NCBI RefSeq assembly: GCF_017744695.1 | Contig: NZ_JAGIAS010000001.1 | Span: 1,517,013 to 1,581,012, forward strand | Reading direction: 5' to 3' | Length of the DNA stretch: 64,000 nucleotides | Source of the DNA: Dyadobacter sp. | GTDB lineage: Bacteria > Bacteroidota > Bacteroidia > Cytophagales > Spirosomataceae | In this document: one piece after another, positions 48,198 through 55,293 of the stretch | Layout: each line of letters begins with the position of its first letter | How positions within the stretch are numbered: the stretch's first letter is position 1 | Made by a program: the position numbers and the translations under genes | Notes under the pieces: generated by a model | Told to the model about the DNA's origin: nothing | The model's input: only the letters and a program-made list of their open reading frames with translations | The model's database searches: none

Positions 48198-49658
48198 TCA
48201 GATGTCAAATTGTTTCATTTTGTTGTAAAGCGTCTTCCGGTCGATATTCAGCAAACGCGCCGCCTTGCTTTTATTGAAATTGACGTCCCGCAACACCTGC
48301 ATGATCATGTCATATTCCGCTTCGTTCGCTACGGTTTTAAGGCTTGGTTTGGTATCTTCCCCATCCACATTATCCAACAGCAGCGACGCTGCCGGACTTA
48401 CGGCCGGAACCGGCTCGTCGTCCAGGTCTTTCAGGCGCTTGTAGTTGACGATCTCGAACGGCAGGGCCTTTTCCTCGATCAACTCACCATCCGAGAGCAG
48501 CGTGGCACGTTTGATCACGTTTTTGAGCTCGCGGAGGTTGCCCGGCCAGGAATAGTTCAGGAAGTCGTTTTTAACTTCCTCCGAAAACCCTTTGACATTT
48601 TTGCCGAGTTCCACATTGGTCGTTTCCAAAAATGCGCCTGCAAAAAGCATCAGATCATCTTTGCGGTTACGCAATGCGGGCACTTCGATCGTGAATTCAT
48701 TGAAACGATAGTAAAGGTCTTCCCGGAACTTGCCGTTACGCGCCGAATCCAGGAGTCGCTCGTTACTCGCCACGATAATCCTGACGTCCAGATCGATCTC
48801 CTTCGATCCGCCGATACGGCGCATTTTACGCTCCTGCACCACACGCAGCAGCGCTACCTGTATTTCATAGGATAGGTTAGAAACCTCGTCCAGAAAGAGC
48901 GTCCCCCCGTTCGCCAGCTCGAAATGTCCTATTTTGGTTTGCAAAGCACCGGTGAACGAGCCTTTTTCATGTCCGAACAACTCGCTGCCCGCCAGCTCTT
49001 TTGAAATGGCACCGCAATCCATCGCTACAAATGGCATATCCTTGCGCTTCGACCGGTTATGGATTTCCTGAGCGATAGCTTCCTTACCGGAACCACTTTC
49101 GCCGTAGATAATCACACTGAAATTCGTGGGGGCCACCAGGTCGACCTGGCGGAAAAGGTTATCCGAAACATCGCTGCTGCCCATTACGTAGCCGGCTTTG
49201 GTGCGCGCCTGGTTCTTGCGCGCGGGTTTCGCCGGTTCGGCATTACCGTCGGACGACGCCGGAGCGACGTATTGCTGTTCTTCATTTTCGGAAGCCTCCG
49301 CATCAGCAATCGCCTTTTTTACGGTAACCAGGATTTCGTCGGGGAACAGCGGCTTGGTAATATAATCGTACGCGCCCAGCTTCATCACATTCACGGCCAC
49401 CTTGATATCCGAATAACCGGTAATGATCAGGACGGGCACGTTGGGCCTTTTGGATTTAATGGTCGTGAGCAATTCGGTCCCGGTAATATCTCCGAGCCTG
49501 AAATCGGTCATGACGAGGTCGGGCGAAATGGATTCTATCAATGCGAGCCCGTCTTTGCCGTTCTGGGCTGTTTCAACTATAAAATCATTTTTTGATAAAA
49601 AACGCTTCAAAAGGAAGCAAATATCCGCTTCATCATCAACAACAACTATTTTTTTCAT
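48198..49658 (-). CDS. NtrC-family sigma-54-dependent response regulator
   Basis: The protein has 486 residues. The receiver (1-118) has DDE at 8-10, phospho-acceptor Asp52 (VMTDFRLG) and Lys102. After a linker of about 35 residues comes the AAA+ domain: Walker A GESGSGKE (186-193), the sigma-54 contact loop as GSFTGA (233-238; the usual form is GAFTGA), Walker B LFLDEVSNLS and R-finger text ELKNVIKRATLL. The C-terminus is a Fis-type helix-turn-helix (FNKSKAARLLNIDRKTLYNKM). It should activate sigma-54 promoters when phosphorylated by the neighbouring kinase. Ser for Ala in the loop occurs in other family members, but it deserves a check. Confidence 0.95.
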   Translation of the reverse strand: MKKIVVVDDEADICFLLKRFLSKNDFIVETAQNGKDGLALIESISPDLVMTDFRLGDITGTELLTTIKSKRPNVPVLIITGYSDIKVAVNVMKLGAYDYITKPLFPDEILVTVKKAIADAEASENEEQQYVAPASSDGNAEPAKPARKNQARTKAGYVMGSSDVSDNLFRQVDLVAPTNFSVIIYGESGSGKEAIAQEIHNRSKRKDMPFVAMDCGAISKELAGSELFGHEKGSFTGALQTKIGHFELANGGTLFLDEVSNLSYEIQVALLRVVQERKMRRIGGSKEIDLDVRIIVASNERLLDSARNGKFREDLYYRFNEFTIEVPALRNRKDDLMLFAGAFLETTNVELGKNVKGFSEEVKNDFLNYSWPGNLRELKNVIKRATLLSDGELIEEKALPFEIVNYKRLKDLDDEPVPAVSPAASLLLDNVDGEDTKPSLKTVANEAEYDMIMQVLRDVNFNKSKAARLLNIDRKTLYNKMKQFDI

Positions 49659-49687
49659 GCCGGGTATCAGGGCTTAACTTGTTTGCT

Positions 49688-51130
49688 TTAAATAGTAACT
49701 CTCAACCTCGCGGTAGGAATATTCAATTGCTCCCGGTACTTAGCCACCGTCCTTCTGGCAACGGAATAGCCTTTTTCGGCGAGCATGTCTGTAATTTGTT
49801 GGTCATTGTACGGGTGGCGTTTGTCCTCCTCGCTCACAATCTCACGAATGGCCTCCTGAATCTCACGGTTCGAAACCTCGGTACCATCCTCGTTTGTCAC
49901 CCCCTCTGTGAAAAGGTCTTTAAGCAGCACGATCCCGAACGGTGTCTGCACATATTTGTTGGTCGTCACGCGGGATACCGTCGAAATATCCATATCGATG
50001 ATCTCGGCCACGTCTTTCAGGATCATCGGGCGGAGTTTCTTGATGTCACCGGTCTGGAAATAATCGTATTGCAGCTTTACGATCGCTTTCAATGTGTTCA
50101 GCATCGTATTTTCCCGCTGCTTAATGGCGTCGATGAACCATTTCGCCGAGTTCATCTTGTTTTTGAGGAACTGGTTGGTAGCCTTGTCCTGCTTCTGCTC
50201 CGCCATTTGGGTAAATACCTTGTTCAGCTTCAATGCAGGACTGTTCCCCCAGGTTAACTGTACCTCGATCTCTCCATCCTCGGTATACCAAAGCATAAAG
50301 TCGGGTTTGATGCTTTCGTTCACAATGGAGTCGTTGCGCAGTCCCGACGCCGGTTTCGGATTGAGCGTGGTAATCAGCTGAATAGCCTTTTTCAGCGACT
50401 CTTCGTCCAGCCCGGTGATCCGCATGATTTTGTCGTAATTGCGCGAACCGAGCTCATCGAACGCGTCCGTCACAATCTTGCAAGCCCATTTCCAGGTCTC
50501 GTTCTGGTTTTCCATGCGGTTGAGCTGGATAAGCAGGCATTCCCGCAAATCGTTGGCGGCGATACCAGGCGGGTCGAGCTGTTGGATGATTTTCAGCATT
50601 GTGTTCACTTCGTCGGTATCGATAAACATGCTGTTCGCAAATGAAATATCGTCCGCAATCACATCGCTTTCCCTTCTCAGAAAACCGTCCTCGTCGAGCG
50701 AGTCGAGGATAAAGTCGGCGATCAGTTGCTGACGTTCATCCAGTTGCAGAAAGTGTACCTGCTGTTTAAGATCATCCCTGAACGAGATCGCCTCCACCAT
50801 CGGCCGGGTGTACAGTTCATTATCAGCCGACTGGTTATTTGCATATGTTTTGTAATCCGGGATATCATCGTCGCGGAACTCATCCCAGTCGTAATAATCT
50901 TGTACGGAATTGTCTTCACTACCCGACGAGTTATCCGATTCGTCGAATTCTTCGGGCGCATCTTCCGACGTACTTTCCTCCTTCCCCTCTTCCAGTATAG
51001 GGTTTTCTTCCAGTTCTTCTTTAATCCTTTGTTCAAGCTCCATTGTAGTCAGGTGCAGTAAATTCAGCATCTGAATTTGCAAGGGAGAGTATTTTAAAGT
51101 CTGTCTCTGCGTCTGCGTCTGTCTTTGCAT
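49688..51130 (-). CDS. rpoN: RNA polymerase sigma-54 factor RpoN
   Basis: The protein has 480 residues. Region I (about 1-50, glutamine-rich: MQRQTQTQRQTLKYSPLQIQ) interacts with the activator. An acidic region II follows (about 50-105, many D/E/S). The core-binding domain has QLDPPGIAANDLRECLLIQL. The C-terminal DNA-binding part holds ISTVSRVTTNKYVQTPFG and the RpoN box ARRTVAKYRE (458-467), which contacts the -24 element. It is the first of three tightly spaced genes with the NtrC/NtrB-like pair (29- and 19-base gaps). This arrangement fits local sigma-54 promoters at 52210-52269. Confidence 0.97.
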   Translation of the reverse strand: MQRQTQTQRQTLKYSPLQIQMLNLLHLTTMELEQRIKEELEENPILEEGKEESTSEDAPEEFDESDNSSGSEDNSVQDYYDWDEFRDDDIPDYKTYANNQSADNELYTRPMVEAISFRDDLKQQVHFLQLDERQQLIADFILDSLDEDGFLRRESDVIADDISFANSMFIDTDEVNTMLKIIQQLDPPGIAANDLRECLLIQLNRMENQNETWKWACKIVTDAFDELGSRNYDKIMRITGLDEESLKKAIQLITTLNPKPASGLRNDSIVNESIKPDFMLWYTEDGEIEVQLTWGNSPALKLNKVFTQMAEQKQDKATNQFLKNKMNSAKWFIDAIKQRENTMLNTLKAIVKLQYDYFQTGDIKKLRPMILKDVAEIIDMDISTVSRVTTNKYVQTPFGIVLLKDLFTEGVTNEDGTEVSNREIQEAIREIVSEEDKRHPYNDQQITDMLAEKGYSVARRTVAKYREQLNIPTARLRVTI

Positions 51131-51576
51131 ATAGCAACTAAGGGTAAAATTTACATTCTCTTGGTGCTTTAAATTTACGACTCTTTATCCAATCTTGCCT
51201 CAACGGAGAGGTGCGTTACCGAAGATTGCGTAGTTATTTCCACATACTGAGTATTATAATTCAGAATGTAGAGCTAATCCCCATTCAAAAACGCCTCCGC
51301 GGCCACTCTGGTCGCCTTTTGGAGCCTCCCAATAGCCAGGCGGGTATTCGGGCCAGTTCCGGCAGCACCTGCTCACCGACCGCTTCATCTGGCTGAAAAT
51401 CAAAAGATATCGTACCTTCAAATGGATTCAGTCTTTCGTTTCCCCTATGTTGTCATGCCGCCGGTGCAGCATTTAACGTACGAAAACCATAGAGTACGGA
51501 ATGCAAAACCCTTGCCTACCCCTATAAACGACGAAACCCTCCGGCGAGGGAGGGTTTCCTATCAGGTACAGCCAGG
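51131..51576. other. Gap between rpoN and the YtxH-linked gene; no gene seen
   Basis: The stretch of 446 bases holds the upstream region of rpoN, a hairpin (see the terminator at 51533), and an inverted repeat CGTAC...GTACG near 51480-51500. A minus-strand frame open for about 55 codons (51285-51452) lacks a start codon and I do not count it as a gene. I see no exact TAnnTTTG or sigma-54 promoter for rpoN. Confidence 0.5.
51533..51558 (-). terminator. Hairpin after the YtxH-linked gene, possible terminator
   Basis: The 10-bp perfect stem GAAACCCTCC/GGAGGGTTTC has a six-base loop and lies 18 bases after the stop of the minus-strand gene. Neither strand has a clean T-run, so its efficiency is doubtful. 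Confidence 0.45.
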
Positions 51577-51903
51577 TCAGGCCGGCTGCAAAGGTTTTTC
51601 GTCTGTCGCGTTCTTGACCCAGTACAAGCCTTTCAGCAGCAATTCACGTCCTTCCTCCACACCGTGCTTCATGATTACCTTTTCGATCAGCAGCGGCGCG
51701 AGCAGATTGAACGGGGTCGGAAGCCGCCTTAGTGCGGTCCTTCCCAGCAAGGCTCCCAACCCTATTTCCACGCCCCGGCCTGCAATGCCTTCGGGGCCGG
51801 CTGCCATCAGGTCCTTGAAATAGTCGACCGTCTGGGAAGCGGTTCCCTTTTTCTTCTGCGACTTCGTCAGATCACCCTTTGGTTTCATAGCTATTCCGGT
51901 CAA
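51577..51903 (-). CDS. Small hypothetical protein coupled to a YtxH protein
   Basis: The protein has 108 residues and is basic at the N-terminus (KPKGDLTKSQKKKG). A helical middle contains a Gly/Ala/Leu-rich segment (GIAGRGVEIGLGALLGRTALRRL). The hydrophobic stretch near 70-85 (LLAPLLIEKVIMKHG) could touch a membrane but is short. I do not recognise a family. Its ATG overlaps the stop of the YtxH gene (ATGA), so the two are translationally coupled and probably act together. The operon has a good sigma-54 promoter match in front. Confidence 0.75.
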   Translation of the reverse strand: MTGIAMKPKGDLTKSQKKKGTASQTVDYFKDLMAAGPEGIAGRGVEIGLGALLGRTALRRLPTPFNLLAPLLIEKVIMKHGVEEGRELLLKGLYWVKNATDEKPLQPA

Positions 51904-52163
51904 ATGTTTCCTACCTGTTCACGGGCGGCGTCCACGTACTCTTCCGCGTACGTTTCCCCTTCCTTTTTCAGCTGTTCGGCAGCGTCGGCTGCTTTCGCCT
52001 TGCTTTTTTCCAATGCCGCTATCAGATCACCCGCCAGCTCATTGGTTTTCTTTTTCAATTTTTTGACTGTTTTCTTAGTATCCTCCGGTGCCAGCAGCAA
52101 GCCGATCACCGCACCGGCTACTGCCGCTGTTACTATTCCTAAAATGATTTTGTTCGTCGACAT
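51900..52163 (-). CDS. YtxH-domain small membrane protein
   Basis: The 87-residue protein starts MSTNKIILGIVTAAVAGAVIGLLLAPEDTKK, the YtxH hallmark: one glycine/alanine-rich transmembrane helix followed by LLAPxxG/D and a basic segment. The rest (30-80) is a charged amphipathic helix with many Lys and Glu residues (coiled-coil-like). YtxH proteins are general-stress proteins of unknown mechanism in several phyla. It is the first gene of a two-gene operon with a sigma-54-like promoter about 45 bases upstream. Confidence 0.88.
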   Translation of the reverse strand: MSTNKIILGIVTAAVAGAVIGLLLAPEDTKKTVKKLKKKTNELAGDLIAALEKSKAKAADAAEQLKKEGETYAEEYVDAAREQVGNI

Positions 52164-52209
52164 AACACACTTGTTTTAATGTGGATCATTTTGTTTCATC
52201 GGGAGTCGC

Positions 52210-52225
52210 CGCAAATCCTGTACCA
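52210..52225 (-). promoter_or_regulatory. Putative sigma-54 promoter of the ytxH operon
   Basis: On the minus strand TGGTACAGGATTTGC (52225-52211) has GG-N10-GC, with TTGC intact and T for C in TGGCAC. Transcription would begin near 52199, about 36 bases before the ATG at 52163. Confidence 0.55.
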
Positions 52226-52253
52226 ATCGGGAAATGCCCTTAGCCACCTCAGA

Positions 52254-52269
52254 TGGCAGGGTTATTGCT
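52254..52269 (+). promoter_or_regulatory. Putative sigma-54 promoter of the single-domain response regulator
   Basis: TGGCAGGGTTATTGCT has GG-N10-GC and matches TGGCACGNNNNTTGCW at every specified position but one (G for C). Transcription would begin near 52280, about 93 bases before the ATG. A CGCCAT-GCGA-ATGGCG hairpin (52304-52319) lies in the leader. Confidence 0.6.
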
Positions 52270-52372
52270 TTCATTACAGGCAAAGGTTAGTTCAAAATTC
52301 AAACGCCATGCGAATGGCGCCGGAAAATACCTCCGCTACCGATGGCTGAAATTTTACTTCTCACACAGCGCT

Positions 52373-52750
52373 ATGAAAATTGTTATTATTGAAGATGAAC
52401 GGGATTTGGGAGTGTTGATGCGCAATTTTCTAGTCAGGCAATTGAATATTAAAACGCCCGACGGCAACGTCAGGGTGGTAGCCTCATTAATGGAAGGCAT
52501 TGATTGTGTAAGGGATATGCGTCCCGATTGGATATTCATAGACAACAACTTACCCGACGGAAAGGGTATACAGGCAATCCGGCAAATACGAGATGTACAC
52601 CCGGGCAAACGTGCAAAAGTGGTGATGATGAGCGCCATGACGAACCTGAAAGAAGAAGCGTTCAGGAACGGCGCCGACTTTTTCCTCGATAAACCCATAA
52701 GCTTTGTAGAAGTCAAGAATATCTTCACAAAACCTGCAAACGAAATCTGA
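52373..52750 (+). CDS. Single-domain response regulator (CheY-like)
   Basis: The ATG at 52373 gives 125 residues that start directly with the receiver (MKIVIIEDERDLGVLM); the frame is open farther upstream but would add 40 residues unlike any receiver. Acidic residues ED at 7-8, phospho-acceptor Asp in WIFIDNNLPDG (about 57), the Ser in VVMMSAMTNL and Lys in FLDKPISF are all present. There is no output domain, so it probably relays phosphate or binds a protein partner; it could serve the NtrB-like hybrid nearby. A sigma-54 promoter match precedes it. Confidence 0.9.
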   Translation: MKIVIIEDERDLGVLMRNFLVRQLNIKTPDGNVRVVASLMEGIDCVRDMRPDWIFIDNNLPDGKGIQAIRQIRDVHPGKRAKVVMMSAMTNLKEEAFRNGADFFLDKPISFVEVKNIFTKPANEI

Positions 52751-52876
52751 GCCTCGCAGCTACTGGCACCCCAACAAATCGTGGAAATACTTGCATCAAT
52801 TGTGGATTTATCCCGGTTGTCCGTAGAAAATATTGCTCAAACCGACCCCTCCCCGCTGTTAAATCGCAGTTAACTT

Positions 52877-55153
52877 CTAAAACAGTACAGGGCATTTCGT
52901 CCCCGACCTGGCCCTGCCGCCCGGCATTTTCACCTTCTGACTACGATAGCGGACACGCTTCTTCTTTTCTGTATCCACTTTCTTTTTCTCGTAGGGGACG
53001 AGCTTGAAGTCATATTCGGGAATAAAATAATCTTCCTTGTACTCCGCAACCGGCAGGGGCATGTAGTGACGCCCCGGGAAGCTCAGCACGTCGTATTCAT
53101 AGTCGTAAAGGTAGATGGTCACGAAACCGTCGCGGCTGTACTTAATCCCGATGTCGGAGAAAGGACTGTTTTCGTCTGACGACGCAACGAGCCGCATAAT
53201 TTCCTTTTGCTTTCCTTTCATGAGCACCGACATATTGTACTGAAATACGCGGTGGAGCGAATCGATCTGGATGGCGATGCCCAGGTAGTACTTCGCATCT
53301 TTGAGCCGCTCCTGGCCTGCATACATCACGGCCGTATTGTTGAGCGCACTCTTGTCCTGGTAGGTCTGATAACTCAGCTTCGCATCGTCGTACCGTTCCA
53401 TGTACCGGTACACATTGCCCTGGTTTACATTATAGAATTTCCGCGCGGGTGCGGCCGCCATAGCAAGTTTGAAATCTTCAAATGCGCCATCGTACCGGGC
53501 GTTGGCTTCGTTCACCTGATGTTTCTGGGAATGCCGGTTACCAATGTAGGCCTGCACGATCCCGTGGTTATTGTGCAGGAATGGCAGCTCCGGCTTTTCA
53601 CGGACAAGGCTGTCAAATACCGCCATCGACTTATCGAGCTGATCGTTTTCCAGCAGCACGATACCCCAGCCATTCTGCGCATTAACGTTCGACCGATTCA
53701 ATGAAATGGCCTTTTTGAATACCTGATACCCTTTTTTATACATATCAAAATGCAGCAACAGGTTCCCGTAGTTGCTCCACATCAGGTCGTAGCCCTGCTC
53801 GTATTGTAACGCCTTTGCCAGATACTGCCCTGCTTCCGAAAACCGCTTTTGATCGATCATAATGCCGCTTAGCCCTGCCAGTGCTTCGTAGCGTATCGGA
53901 TCCAGCTTGATGGCCTTCTGGAAATCCTCCTGTGCCTGAGCGCTCTTTTTCAGGTAGTATTCCGAAAAAGCTTTGGTAACAAAAAGGTCGGCAAAGAACT
54001 TGTTATCCTCGTTCATCGCCTTCTCCCCTTTCTTGAAATCTTTCAATGCGAGGTCATACTTCTTTTGCCCGTAGTAGGCCACCGCGCGACCGAGGTATGC
54101 AGGCAAATAGGTCGAATCCTTTTTGATCACCCGGTCGAAAAGGGTGAAGGCAGTCTGGTACTCATGTTTGGAAAGGTGTGTATTGGCGATCCCGGATTGC
54201 AATGCGGGCGTTTCGCGCTTTAAGGTCGATGCAAGTTTATAGTACCGCTGCGCCTCGCTTGTCTGTTGCAGACCATAGCACGAATGCGCCATTCCTAGAT
54301 AAGCATCGCCACGGAATGTCCGGTCGTCGGTTTCAAGGTACTTTTCAAAAACGGCTTTCGCCATCCCGAACTGATTGAGCGAAAGCAACGCATTGGCGTA
54401 ACGTATCTGTGCTTTCGGGTGCGTCCGTGCGACTTTCTCGAAATCCTTCACCGCCCGCTTCTCATTGCCTGTGCGCATCAGAATGTCGCCGCGTTGGAGG
54501 CGGTAAGCCATTTCGTCTTTCTGGCGTATCGCGGTAGTCAGCTCATCCACGGCTTCCTCCATACGGCCAGCATACTTATGGACCATCCCCAGGTTGAAAT
54601 TCCATTTCCCGCCGGTGTTCCTCGCAGAATTATCGGTCGCATACCTGGCCGCCTCGTTGTATCGTTTCTGTTTCCCGAGCGCCACAAGGGTATTCACCGT
54701 TGCTGCCGTACCACCGGGCGCATCGAAGAAATCTTTCCGCGCCGCATCGAACTTACCCGATAGCATGGCAAAAAGGCCCCGGTTATAATGCAAATACGGA
54801 TCGAGCTCCCCGAGATCCAGCGCTTCCATGATATGTAATGCTTTGAAATAATTCCCGGAAAGCGCGAGGATCACCGCCTCGTTGTTCATGCGCTGTACGG
54901 AATCGGAAGGCTGGAAGGCTTGCTTGTGATAGGCTGCATAAGCGGCCTGCAAATTGCGTACGCCGCGTTGGTATTCTTCGTCGCGCAATAACGCAGGATT
55001 ATTCTCTTCGAATGACTTGTTAAAAATAGGTAGAAGTTCTTTTACAAGCCGTTGGCACTCACTAAAATCCTGGGCTGAGAGCTGCCGCGGCGCTAACACC
55101 GTCAACATCAGCAACATACCTGTCATTACAAGTAGGTGGATTTTCTGTACCAT
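52877..55153 (-). CDS. Large periplasmic/exported TPR-repeat protein
   Basis: The protein has 758 residues with a signal peptide (MVQKIHLLVMTGMLLMLTVLAP...SAQD). At least twelve tetratricopeptide repeats follow, for example YLHYNRGLFAMLSGKFDAARKDF, AYLGRAVAYYGQKKYDLALKDF and AGLSGIMIDQKRFSEAGQYL. The last 110 residues are not TPR: they are rich in Tyr and basic residues, ending in a Lys/Arg-rich tail. It is probably a scaffold for protein-protein contacts in the envelope. It is convergent to the response-regulator gene and lies 140 bases from the GH65 gene. No specific function can be given. Confidence 0.88.
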   Translation of the reverse strand: MVQKIHLLVMTGMLLMLTVLAPRQLSAQDFSECQRLVKELLPIFNKSFEENNPALLRDEEYQRGVRNLQAAYAAYHKQAFQPSDSVQRMNNEAVILALSGNYFKALHIMEALDLGELDPYLHYNRGLFAMLSGKFDAARKDFFDAPGGTAATVNTLVALGKQKRYNEAARYATDNSARNTGGKWNFNLGMVHKYAGRMEEAVDELTTAIRQKDEMAYRLQRGDILMRTGNEKRAVKDFEKVARTHPKAQIRYANALLSLNQFGMAKAVFEKYLETDDRTFRGDAYLGMAHSCYGLQQTSEAQRYYKLASTLKRETPALQSGIANTHLSKHEYQTAFTLFDRVIKKDSTYLPAYLGRAVAYYGQKKYDLALKDFKKGEKAMNEDNKFFADLFVTKAFSEYYLKKSAQAQEDFQKAIKLDPIRYEALAGLSGIMIDQKRFSEAGQYLAKALQYEQGYDLMWSNYGNLLLHFDMYKKGYQVFKKAISLNRSNVNAQNGWGIVLLENDQLDKSMAVFDSLVREKPELPFLHNNHGIVQAYIGNRHSQKHQVNEANARYDGAFEDFKLAMAAAPARKFYNVNQGNVYRYMERYDDAKLSYQTYQDKSALNNTAVMYAGQERLKDAKYYLGIAIQIDSLHRVFQYNMSVLMKGKQKEIMRLVASSDENSPFSDIGIKYSRDGFVTIYLYDYEYDVLSFPGRHYMPLPVAEYKEDYFIPEYDFKLVPYEKKKVDTEKKKRVRYRSQKVKMPGGRARSGTKCPVLF

Positions 55154-55293
55154 AGGGGTGCTTAATGGTTCAAAAGCCCCTAACCTACAAGTAATCAGGG
55201 AAAATTACAATTATTGCTAAGACCGTTTGATAAATTTCGGTTAAAATATAATTTTTTAAATAAATAACATTATTTTAAGTAACCCACCGGTGA

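Noticed and set aside
51228-51241. Sigma-54 element for rpoN itself (minus strand)
   Set aside because: GG-N10-GC is present, but nearly all flanking consensus positions fail (TGGAAA at -24 and TACGC at -12).
51285-51452. Minus-strand open frame of about 55 codons after the YtxH-linked gene
   Set aside because: It has no start codon, no ribosome-binding signal and no recognisable sequence; chance or a decayed remnant.
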